Assembly: GCA_022496185.1 (NCBI GenBank)
Contig: WTXG01000287.1
Coordinates: forward strand, 1 to 43,244
Length of the DNA stretch: 43,244 nt
Source: Multifurca ochricompacta
Taxonomy: Eukaryota > Basidiomycota > Agaricomycetes > Russulales > Russulaceae
Direction of reading: 5' to 3'
Under the pieces are notes generated by a model that worked only from the letters and a program-made list of their open reading frames with translations, was not told the origin of the DNA and searched no databases. How positions within the stretch are numbered: position 1 is the stretch's first letter; the number at the start of each line of letters is the position of its first letter. Of the stretch, positions 1 to 9,390 are shown piece after piece. The translations under genes were made by a program, and so were the position numbers.

Positions 1-253
1 CATATGGAGTCTCGAATTTCGATAATGGGGTTGCATGATTTGGAGCAAGGCTAAACCTGTGGCTGGCACTCGAGGAAAGAAGGTTTGACGATTCAGATTC
101 GCGATAAATGGTACTCTGCATAGGTATGACCTCCGTAGCGGCGGGCGGGAAACCTCCAAGTAGCGGACCGTGTGAAGATTCGTCATCGAGAAGGGCGAGC
201 AGAAGATGTAGAAGGTAGCGTAGGCATGAAGTCGCAATATGAAAAAGGCCCAT
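1..253 (-). CDS. 5' end of an unrecognised gene, cut by the window edge
   Basis: On the minus strand an ATG at 253 opens a frame of 84 codons that is still open at base 2, so the gene continues to the left of the window. The N-terminus is hydrophobic (MGLFHIATSCLRYLLHLLLA), which could be a signal anchor or an amphipathic helix, followed by a Ser/Pro-rich polar stretch. I do not recognise the family. The start was chosen because it is the first ATG of the frame and because about 560 bp of gene-free sequence with two CACGTG motifs lies upstream. It shares its orientation with the permease at 818-3039, so the 254-817 interval would be its promoter. Without the rest of the gene, a chance open frame cannot be excluded. 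Confidence 0.4.
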   Translation of the reverse strand, partial: MGLFHIATSCLRYLLHLLLALLDDESSHGPLLGGFPPAATEVIPMQSTIYRESESSNLLSSSASHRFSLAPNHATPLSKFETPY

Positions 254-453
254 CTATCTGGCAAGGGCAAGGGACGGGTATTGTGATGGATGGAAGAGGG
301 AGAGCTAAAAAGAGAGTTTCGTTATAGATAGATAGGATAGGCTGTTCTGTACGCTATAGAATGTGTTGTAAGTCCTTAACTTTTGAGTGAGGGATGAGAT
401 GATTTTATATAATCTTAATTATGTATTCCAATCTCATTGTCTCGCGGCTGTAT

Positions 454-480
454 CACGTGGTGCTGGATAGACGTCACGTG
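454..480. promoter_or_regulatory. Paired CACGTG (E-box/bHLH-type) motifs
   Basis: Two perfect CACGTG palindromes stand at 454-459 and 475-480, 21 bp apart (about two helical turns). The second overlaps a GACGTC palindrome (470-475). They lie about 200 bp upstream of the ATG of the partial minus-strand gene and beyond the 3' end of the permease, in an otherwise gene-free interval (254-817). CACGTG is the known core of fungal bHLH factor sites; use here is inferred. Confidence 0.4.
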
Positions 481-817
481 TCCATTTGCTCTTACTGCCT
501 GAATTCAGGAAAATGAATGCAATGATTTATGATATTTATGATAATGATCTATCCGTTAAGTTGGGCCAACCTTCGTGGAAAACTTCGCACGGGTTGCCGC
601 TTCCGGGGTTAATCATTACTTGACTTGATCAGGACACATGGCTCGGCATCACTTTTCCAGTTCAGTTCAGTTCTCTCTCCCTCCCACCCTATATTCCCGC
701 GCCACAGATATTAAGTGACAGGCAGGACAGCCGGAAAGTTCACGGAAAGGTGAGACTTCTCCGGGTAAAAACCCTTATGCTGTCGAATTCCATGAACTCT
801 CACGATTTCATAACACT

Positions 818-3039
818 TCAAACGCCTCTCCAATGCTTTTCAAGGTGGCGCAGTGGAATATACAAAAGTGCTGTGACTACTAAGGCGAATTCAAATCCTA
901 TATCGCCGGTTCGGCGACCTATCGGGCCTGTGTACCACACTTGACTCATCGACGGAATGACAAGCGCGAAGCTCAGGGCACTTGCTCCCAGGGCAGCTGC
1001 ACCCAACGGAAGCTTCGATGGTACATTCCAGTGCCGAATTTCGTAATTCGCAAAGTTGCCTTTGCGGAAGTACAGATGCTCGACGAAGAGCGCCGATACC
1101 CATGCTCCTACGGGGTGTGCCAAACGATCAGCATGACATTATACGCTGGCCATAAAAGAGCTAAAGTGCCTGGGAATTATTACCTGCCCAATATCCTATG
1201 ACACCCAAGAAATTGGAAAGGGCTGAATAGAATTTGTGCTGTCCCACAATGGAGAGTGGAATTATCCTTTTGCACCATTGTTGTTCAGAATCACGTGCAG
1301 ATATAGACGAAGTAGCAAGGCACTTACACTGCAGTTGCAAACGCCGAAAATACGTATCTGGGCACGACCACTAGCGGAGGCACCAAGGTCTGGAAGCCTA
1401 TGGACAGCGAGTATATTGTCGGGGCGTTGCTAGCCGTCACGCTCAAGCTAAGCAACACCATCAAAAATTTTCCAAATCCACCGACGGGGTGAAGCATCCC
1501 ATCAACAAGGCCACCGACATTGCCACCAGCGTATCCAGCATCCCAGTCAGGAACTGAAGGAGCAGAAATGGCTGCCGCGGCCCCCAAGCATTGGAGAGTG
1601 ATCTAGGAGACGTAGGCCAGTCAGTGCATGCACGGGGAGAGCTGAAGCAAGCCTCACAATAGGAATATTTAGGCCGAGGTATGAGTACGAGAAGACTCGC
1701 AGGCTGGATTTCCAAGCAGGATGAGACCAGGGCGTGATAAAAGCAGGCTAACCCCGAGAATACAACGAACCTAGATACGCTGGGATGAAAGTATGCGGTA
1801 TAATCCGCGCCGAACGCCGCCCACGTCAACGTGAATCCCGCAATTGTCGCACCAAAAGTGAGGATTTGTGAGGCGGTGGCCGGTGCCGCTGCAGGATTAT
1901 TGACAAAGTTCTTACCGCCAACACCCACGGCGACGAGGAAGACCAGAAGAACAGGGATCCAGGCCAGTCGCTCGTACCTGCGAAAGTGAGGTGTTAAGGT
2001 CATCTTTCTTTCGTGCGTAGGGGTGGAAAGAGCGGACCAACTGAGAACTTTAAGCCCACAGAAGGACACCTAAACGAAGATTAAATCCTGGAAGAACGTA
2101 GGACCTGATCGGATGGGGTCGACTCACGACGAGGGAGATCACTGCTATGATCACAATCCCAACGCTGGTAGACACTTGAGAACTTCCGGACTCGCAATGC
2201 TCGGGGTCACTCACGTCCAACTGATATTGCCGACGCTGGCGAGTGCTTGGCCACCTAGTATGCTATTTAAGATGCAGAAACCGATACCGCTAACGAGAGA
2301 TAACAGGCTAGGGACCATGACGCCATAGTATCTGCGGGACGTTGATTAGCTGCCACTGCAGCCAGAAAAAAAAGGGGAGGGGGTATGCAGAACTGTCACT
2401 CACCCGAAGGTGTATCGCGACGCGCACATCTGGCGCAATCCCAGTTTTGGACCCCAGGTCGAGCTTCCCAAGCCCAGATCAGTTTCTTGTTAGCATGTTT
2501 TTTGTCCGGAAAGGAACAGTAACATAGACAATATGACAACTCACAAGTATGCTGGGGGCGCGGCACAGAGAAGGTTAAAGAACAAGATCGTTAAGCACGC
2601 ATCTCGAAGACCAAGTCCGAAGGCGACCGGGCCTAACGTGCCCGTGGAGAATCTACCATAAAGAATGACGCCCAAATAAGCGCTCGTTCTCAGTATTCGA
2701 AACTACGCGCGGTTGGTAAAAAAAAAAAGGATGGGTGAATGACCAGACGCACGTTAGAATGCTGGTATTTGCGGACAGCCATATGAAGAATATTTTACTG
2801 AACTGTTTCTCCGTCCTGTCCTCGACGGAGACGGGATGGATGCCTTTGCAGTTGAGAGCAGGGTCAAACATTGTAAGAATGAGAGTGAATTAACATGACG
2901 TACCGCGCAACTCAACTCCCCAAGTGTACAGCCTTCTCGAAAAGGACAAATTATCGATTCCAGGAAGACTCCGAGTTTCCGACTCTCCCTTCTCGTCGAG
3001 GTCTTGCATTGGGGTGTTAACATTCTCTATGTCCTTCAT
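818..3039 (-). CDS. NCS1-family purine-cytosine permease (Fcy2-like)
   Basis: A plasma-membrane nucleobase:cation symporter of the NCS1 family, expected to import cytosine and purines. Start ATG at 3039 gives MKDIENVNTPMQDLDEKGES, followed by the family's SFSRRLYTWGVELRG and GIHPVSVEDRTEKQFSKIFF blocks. Reading leftward through short introns I see FSTGTLGPVAFGLGLRDACL, STWGPKLGLRQM, YYGVMVPSLLSLVSGIGFC, VGIVIIAVISLVV, the TATASQ-like ATASQILTFGATIAGFTLTW block, DAGYAGGNVGGLVDGMLHPV with VGGFGKFLMVLLSLSV, then IGYWAGAWVSALFVEHL and the C-terminal VWYTGPIGRRTGDIGFE, ending at 818. About ten introns of 50-150 nt are needed, all with plausible GT..AG ends, and no internal stop or frameshift is required. 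Length (about 500 residues) and the many hydrophobic helices fit the family. The exact exon borders are my reading; the substrate is inferred from family membership only. Confidence 0.88.
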
Positions 3040-3786
3040 CGCGCGAGTAGGACCGACAAGAAAGTGGAATGATCGAGAGCGGTCGGAGTAGATAGTGGGA
3101 TAGAGAGGTATGGGATCACGGGTAAGAAGAGGTTTTTAAAGGATGATTCTAGTGCTGCAGTACTGCAGAAGTTCCCACCGCACCGACCAATAAGATATCG
3201 TAACCTTGCCGGGGTGCCCTCATTCCGTCTGATTGGTTTTTTGCCGGTATAGGTCATTGACCCGGTGGGCCGTGCCAGAGGCGAGTCATGCAGATTTGAG
3301 CAGCTCAGTTTATCGCTTCTACGGTTTCATAAATTAGTTTTAGTTGAAGTTGCACAGGCCTCGTGGTGGCCACATGTAACAAATGGTTGGTGGTACGTAA
3401 TAGATATTCAGCCCATGTGTTTTGCCGTTCACGTGACACTACTGCTCGGGTTCTACTGGCAATCTTGCCTGGTTTGCTTCCATTCACCTGCCAGTGATAT
3501 TGTGCATTCTGCTCATCTGACCCCCTGTTTTGAAAACCTCCCTTAACCTCGTGTAAGGACGGCTCAAACATTGCGCATGAAACCTTCAGCTATTCCAAGC
3601 AAGCATAAGCCACATCCTTCATCTCCATCTTCAGGAGTGGATGACGAATCGTCTAGGGTCCAGATTCTCCCCCCTCAGGTGCACTTGGTACTATCTGCTC
3701 AGTTTGTTCTGTCTGCGGAGCCGTCGCGGAGCCACCGGCAGTAATATCAACCTGGGTATCTCGTTCATTCAAGGCTCATAACTTCT
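3040..3786. other. Intergenic region with a short LTR remnant
   Basis: No gene is recognised between the permease start and the DUF6535 pseudogene end. Bases 3552-3593 resemble the first 42 bases of the G1-family LTR (TGTAAGGA.GGCTCA followed by GCATGAAACC), so this is a small truncated LTR fragment. A CACGTG also occurs at 3431-3436. Bases 3040-3260 are the likely permease promoter. Confidence 0.5.
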
Positions 3787-4749
3787 TGACCAAACGCTGC
3801 ATCATGCTCATCAGTTGCACGATCGGCGGCAAAACATCTGCGCCCATCACGCACTTCTTAAACCGCGGTGGCTCGCTTCCATTCATCAAGACATTTTCCC
3901 ATCAGATATCAGGTGGCTCTCTACCCGCGACGCCCTCCAGCTCCGCCCAGAGAGCTAAGAACGTTTGCTTGATGCCGGATTCTGGGTCACCTCGAGGGGT
4001 CTTGTTCAAGAGCCGCGGTAGTGTTTCCCAGACAGCTCTGAAGCTTGTCCGTGCGACCTCTTCTGAGTGCAAATGCAGGAGCAGGCCAGCGACGAACCCT
4101 TGGAGGACTAACAAGTGGCATCCAGTGAAGGAGTAGAGCCCCTCATCTTCCTTGGGCCAGGGCGTGTTGACAAGTTCATTGAGTGTCTTTGCATGGTTAT
4201 GCACCTCGGTTCCGCCTATAAACACGGAGCGTAGATACGCACGAGTTGCGAGTGCTCCCATGGAAACCGCATTTATCGCAATCACTGGGTCATCATCCCG
4301 CTTGAGAGAGTTGATTGCGGGCCAGGTCTGGAACCCAAACATTTTTTAGGAGAATGATGCGAAGTATACCCCGGTCAAAAATTGGACGGTATCAAGACAT
4401 GTCATGGCCCGGTGTCTCCGCACAGCTTTGGTGGCACCACGGTAACCCTCGGGGGTACACGTTTGAATCAATCGATTAATGTGGTGCCCGAGCAACTGAG
4501 ATTGTAGAGGGTTGAGCAGGTTCTGGACAATGGTGATTGCACCCCTGCTAGTCCCAGATGTGAGAAAACCAGGAATACCCTCGACAAGTGTCTCAATTTC
4601 ATCGTCGTCACCGACAGCCACCATGGTCCACTGCAAAGCCCTCCTGTATGTGTCCTCCCCCAGCTGCCGAATCGCTTGGGACATTGTCCACAAAAATGAA
4701 TGCACGAAGATTAGGAAGCGCTTACGAACCATCTCAAGTGCCTCACTAT

Positions 4750-5364
4750 TGTACGGACCATATCCGCAGTGAGTGTGAGGCAAGGTTTTCCCTGAATGGT
4801 GAGAGAGGTAAAGAAGAGAGGGAGAGTGCGCAGAAAGAGTCCCAAAGATAACTAGACTTTGAAGGAGGGTGTGTCGTGCTTTTGAACTGATGCGAATCTA
4901 CTGCTTTGCTGGTTCCGTTTGACCTTGCGCTCAGTGTCGTCAAGAGGTTCTTTAGCACACAAAAGAAAGATAAAGAAAGGGGAGAAATGCTGATTGATTT
5001 CTGCTTCTGTTGGCTCACTGGCTGGTCTACTACAAGCATTGTATGTACCTTTATATACTTGCAGAGAGACCTAGTTATGAAGCAGAAGGAGGGTGAATTA
5101 GGGTTGAAAGAAGATAAGGTGAGATGATGCCAGGCAATAAAGGCGGAGATGATGTAGACAGGGAGGTAGAAACCTGGCAATTAAGATGGGGAGGTAGTGA
5201 AACTGGAGTAAGGAATGGATGGGCATGCAGCCCGGAATGCAAATGTACTGATAAAAGATAATATATGGAACTAGATCATAAGTGCTCTAATTCAGGGTTT
5301 GTAATGAAAGAGGGGAGAGGCGATGGATGGAGGTTTCATGCTCAACGCCCGAGCCATCCTTACA
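4750..5364 (-). mobile_element. Solo LTR, G1-like gypsy family, in DUF6535
   Basis: A 615 bp LTR with TGTA..TACA ends in reverse orientation, flanked by the 4 bp duplication CTAT (4746-4749 and 5365-5368). Its right end reads as the reverse complement of the G1 LTR start and its left end as the reverse of the G1 LTR end. A TATA-like element and a CTTGTAG block shared with G1 are visible near 5030-5060. It has no internal domain, so it arose by LTR-LTR recombination. Confidence 0.88.
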
Positions 5365-5983
5365 CTATGGACCAGGTATCTTAAGCAGGCAAATACGAGA
5401 AACATCGGAGCTGTGGGAGCAACGAGGAACCACTTGTATGAATCCCTGCTGAAGGGCGTCCGGTACGGGCAATTGGGGCGGACGTTCGGGAGAAAGGTGA
5501 GGAGAATATGGGTACCACCAAAGAAGCAGGTAACCACGAAGACGACGCGAGCGACTATGATGTTGATGGAGAACAAAAATTCCACGAGGCCCGCAAAGAA
5601 GAGGAATACAGCCACATGAAGCAATGCTGGCACGGCTTCGACAACTTGAGACAGGCGAAATGCTTGCACACCCTCAAAGAGGTAAGCTCGGGTTCGAGCA
5701 CGCTTATACAATGTAGCCTGTGCTTGCGCGAGTTGCAGATAGCGCCGGGCCCACTGCTGCATCAAGGTTGCTGCGAGAGCGCATGTTAAACTCAGAGTCA
5801 AACTGAGGAACCAGAGGATGTTGACGCGAATCGCTGAAGATGTTGGGCGAAAGGACGATTCAGTATAAAGTGGTGGGGGAGGAGATATATTTGGGTGCCG
5901 TTCGATAACGCAAAGAGCTGTTGGGATACCTGGTTGAGCAGGAGGACGGTGGCTTCACCAGAATCCGATGACAACTTCTTGTA

Positions 5984-6122
5984 CATCAGGAAAATTACAT
6001 CTGCTAGCATGACTAGAATGACTAGAAATGCCCTGATAGACTACCCATAATAGTAATGTTTACCATAATAGACAGTCTACCACATCATTCTAGTCATTCT
6101 AGCAAATGTAATTTTCCTGATG
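5984..6122. mobile_element. 139 bp MITE with about 36 bp terminal inverted repeats, TA target
   Basis: Left arm begins CATCAGGAAAATTACAT at 5984 and its reverse complement ends at 6122. The arms match over about 36 bp with two or three mismatches and repeat an internal GACTAGAATG motif. TA dinucleotides flank the element at 5982-5983 and 6123-6124, the Tc1/mariner-type target duplication. It has no coding capacity. It interrupts a DUF6535 exon exactly inside a TAC codon. Confidence 0.85.
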
Positions 6123-6381
6123 TAGCTCTCAATGATGAATGCTGCCACAGTGGCGGCGAAAAGACCAGTCTCGAAGATGGCGTGAGAGAGAATTATAATT
6201 GACAAGGAGCGGGACGAGTAAATAAACGTACGAATATAAGGATTCCCTCTGTGTCCCCTTTCCAGTTCTCCGCTAGTGCTTTATCTTGCTTGTCTGCTTC
6301 AGAGAAATAAACCGACCACACCTTTCCTGATGTATCACTATACTCAGAGCCTGCGATTGAGGGTCGTGGGTAATGATACAA

Positions 6382-7010
6382 GGTTTAGTTGGCAACAATA
6401 ATCACCTTTGGATGCACTCCCCTGAAGGCCTAGCACAGAATTCAGTTACTTTTCAGTATTGGCTTGATGGCCGCTGTGTACGAGAATAATTGCTCCGCAC
6501 CTCCGTCCCCAAATTCCACATCCTCAGCTGTATTCATTCTTGAGTTTGACGGGGACAATGGGAGAAGGTTGTTGTTGAATGAGGAACCAGCCCAATTGGG
6601 GGGTTGGCAACCTGAGCGCTTAAAAAATGATGATGCCGCAAGTTAAGTTTTCAAGCCTCAGTCAAGCCTCAGTACTATACATGACAAGCTTTCGTGGACT
6701 TAAATCCTATCGAGAAGACGGAAAGTTGCGGGACGGATGATTTCGTCTTATTCAACTGCTGGTTAAACGAGCTCGGAAGTATTGGCCATCGGCGCCAGCA
6801 TTTCCTTTAACGGCTGTGTGATTGTGCGCTTGGGAAATCCGGCTTCATGTCGACAGCGAGAGAACATACACATGAAAAAGGATGATATGCTACACAAAGT
6901 GCCTACGTGAAAAGACGTTTCGTGTAGAACGTCGGGTATGACAACGTGGAGGATGCAATAGGAAAGGGGCTTACGAGATCAGCCCTTATCCATTCCGCCT
7001 TCAACCTGTG
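6382..7010. other. Intergenic; nothing recognised
   Basis: Upstream of the DUF6535 pseudogene. A 60-codon plus-strand frame at 6464-6646 has no recognisable motif and probably arises by chance. Bases 6655-6672 contain a short tandem duplication (GTCAAGCCTCA twice). No RNA gene or transposon end was identified. Confidence 0.4.
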
Positions 7011-7328
7011 TGTTACGTTAATCTCGATGGCTGTACATTTAGTTTATTAATTATTTTATTATTTTCTTTCTCTTGCTTCCTCTTTGTTCGCGTTCATTCC
7101 ATGTCATTCCACCTACTTGTCATCGCTAAGTGACATCATACCTCTGAACTGTATAAATACAGTAGAGACATAGCTCAAAGACTCTAGTCTTGAGCTCTTG
7201 TATCTACAAGCTTAGTTAACTCCAGAAATCCGACTCCCTTCTTGCTTCTGCATTGCGTGCTCGAGCATTATCTCATCATCAGAACTGTCAAGTTTATCTT
7301 TTACGCAGAACGGTCAGCCACCGTAACA
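7011..7328 (+). mobile_element. Probable solo LTR (318 bp) of an unassigned family
   Basis: The interval starts TGTTACG and ends CCGTAACA, an inverted terminal pair. Flanks are CTGTG (7006-7010) and CTTTG (7329-7333), matching at four of five positions. A TATAAATA box is at 7152-7159 near the middle, as expected at a U3/R border, so the LTR reads on the plus strand. An imperfect palindrome CAAAGACTCTAGTCTTG follows. The sequence does not match the other LTRs in the window. Confidence 0.6.
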
Positions 7329-7737
7329 CTTTGTGCATTCCATGCACAGCTCGAAGCGAACACGACCCCCCCCCTTTGCGCCCTCCTGCAGTTCGCTCAG
7401 GTTCCGCACGCCGATGTTCTAAAACGAGTGCCACATTCCCGGATGGACATACGGCGAAATGTCAAGGAAAAGGGGTGCGCGAAAGAAGTGGATCTGTAAT
7501 GTATAACTGTGTGGTTTTAGTCGCGCTTGTACGCGCTTGTATAAAATGAGACCGGAATAAAATGATAATGGAAATATAAAATGCATCAACTCTTCCGAAC
7601 ATAAAACCATAATTTTGAAGTAATCTTGAGTAGCCGCAAATGAACGTGACGATAATCTTGTATCCAAGTGCGATCCTGACACTCCTAAGATCCTTCTCCT
7701 CGAACCGGGACGGTCTGTCCGGAATGCGCAATGCAGT
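7329..7737. other. Unassigned sequence
   Basis: Four hundred bases without a convincing gene. Open frames of 85-98 codons exist on both strands but overlap each other and show no family motif. Confidence 0.4.
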
Positions 7738-7905
7738 ACCTTGCATTGATCACTTTGTAGTATAGTATGGTGGTTTTATAAACTAAGATCAACTAAAGGT
7801 CAGAAGTTTTCTTAGTTCAGGGCTTGCAATGAAAGAGAAAAATGAGTGTAACCAGGAGTGTCGAAAGCTGACTGTTTCATGCTCAACGCCTGAGCCATCC
7901 TTACA
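7738..7905 (-). mobile_element. G1-family LTR fragment (first ~168 bp)
   Basis: The reverse complement matches the 5' part of the G1 LTR from TGTAAGGATGGCTCAGG at 7905 down to ATGCAAGGT at about 7738, after which similarity stops. The rest of the LTR is missing. It lies just beyond the 3' end of the NLR-like gene and may contribute to its 3' region. Confidence 0.8.
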
Positions 7906-7983
7906 ACATACAAAGTAGTCCCCTTAAAATTAAGAATACATTTGAAACATTTCCACTCCGAAAGCAGTTCCATACTTGTAGCT

Positions 7984-9390
7984 CTACACATTGATCCTTG
8001 CACCATGCTTAATCAACCATTTCTCGATCTCCACATGTCCCTTGGCTGCTGCTGCCTGCAGAGCATATCCATAACGGCCGCCCTTCGCATTGACATCAGC
8101 ACCATGATCTAGCAGCGATTTCACGATCTCGATATGTCCCTTGGCTGCCACCGCCTGCAGAGGATATCCATAATGGCCGCCATTTGCATTGGCATCAGCA
8201 CCATGATCTAGCAGCCATTTCACCATCTCGGCATGTCCCTCTGCTGACGCCGCCTGCAGAGCATATCCATAATGGCCGCCCTCCGCATTGACATCAGCAC
8301 CATGATCTAGCAGCAATTTCACCATCTCGACATGTCCCTCTGCTGACGCCGCCTGCAGAGGATATCCATAATGGCCGCCCTCCGAATTAACATCAGCGCC
8401 ACGGTCTAGCAGCGATTTCACCATCTCGATATGTCCCTCGGCTGCTGCTGCCTGCAGAGCATATCCATAATAGCCGCCCTTTGCATTGACATCAGCACCA
8501 TGATCTAGCAGTGATTTCACGATCTCGACATGTCCATTGGCTGCCGCTGCCTGCAGAGGATATCCATAATGGCCGCCCTCCACATTGACATCAGCACCAT
8601 GGTCTAGCAGCCATTTCGTGATCTCGACATGTCCATTTGCTGCCGCTGCCTGCAGAGCACATCCATAATGGCCGCCCTCAGCATTGACATCAGCGCCATG
8701 GTCTTGCAGCCATTTCACCATCTTGACATGTCCCTTGTCTACCGCTGCAAGTAGAGGATGTCTATAATCGCCAGCCTTTGCATTGACATCATCGCCATGG
8801 TCTAGCGGCGATTTCACGATCTCGACATGTCCCTTGGCTGCCGCTGCCTGCAGAGGATATTCATAATTGCTGGCCTTTCGATTGACTTCAGCGCCATGAT
8901 CTAGCAGCGATTTCACGATCTCGACATGTCTCTTGGCTGCCGCTGCGTGCAGAGGATATTCATAATAGCCGCCCTCCGCATTAACATCAGCGCCACGGTC
9001 TAGCAGCGATTTCACGATCTCGACACGTCCTTTTGCTGCTGCCGCCTGCAGAGGATATCCATAACGGCCGCCCTCCGCATTGACATCAGCACCATGGTCT
9101 AGCAGTGATTTCACGATCTCGACATGTCCCTTTGCTGCCGCCGCCTGCAGAGCATATCCATAATCGCCGGCCCTTGCATTGATATCAGCGCCATGGTCTA
9201 GCAGTGATTTCATGATCTCGACATGTCCCTCTGCTGCCGCCGCCTGCAGAGGGTATTCATAATAGCCGCCCATTGCATTGACATCAGCGCCATGGTCTAG
9301 CAGCCATTTCACCACCTCCATTTGGCCTCTTACACATGCCGCTTTCAACGGTGTATCATATTTTCCACCTCGAGAATTCACACTCCCAGG
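7984..9390 (-). repeat. Array of 14 near-identical 99 bp ankyrin repeats
   Basis: Fourteen consecutive 33-residue units follow the pattern GGxYGYxLQAAAAxGHVEIV plus KSLLDHGADVNA. Most differences fall at the residue after GG (H, Y, R, D, K), at P/A before LQ, and at S/W/L after K. A more divergent unit precedes them (about 9390-9480). Such high internal similarity points to recent unit exchange, and the array is uninterrupted. Confidence 0.92.

Larger units (their letters stand above)
3787..6381 (-). pseudogene. DUF6535-domain protein, broken by a solo LTR, a MITE and point lesions
   Basis: The minus strand shows a gene of the DUF6535 family, multi-helix membrane-associated proteins of unknown function expanded in Agaricomycetes. 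From the ATG at 6381: SGKVWSVYFSEADKQDKALA and GDTEGILIF, a 60 nt intron, TGLFAATVAAFIIESY, then KKLSSDSGEATVLLLNQ, IRVNILWFLSLTLSLTCALA with MQQWARRYL, FFAGLVEFLFSINIIVARVV, LRYLVHS, EALEMVRKRFLIFVHSFLWT and a long C-terminal region to 3787. Lesions: the 139 bp MITE within the ESYKK codons; a probable 2-nt insertion in an AT run after LSNGTQ (about 5890); the solo LTR at 4750-5364 within LVHSEAL; an in-frame TAA at 4346-4348; an in-frame TGA at 3902-3904 where CGA is likely. Removing each insertion with one target-site copy restores the frame, so both hit a gene that had been coding. Not functional as read. Confidence 0.85.
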
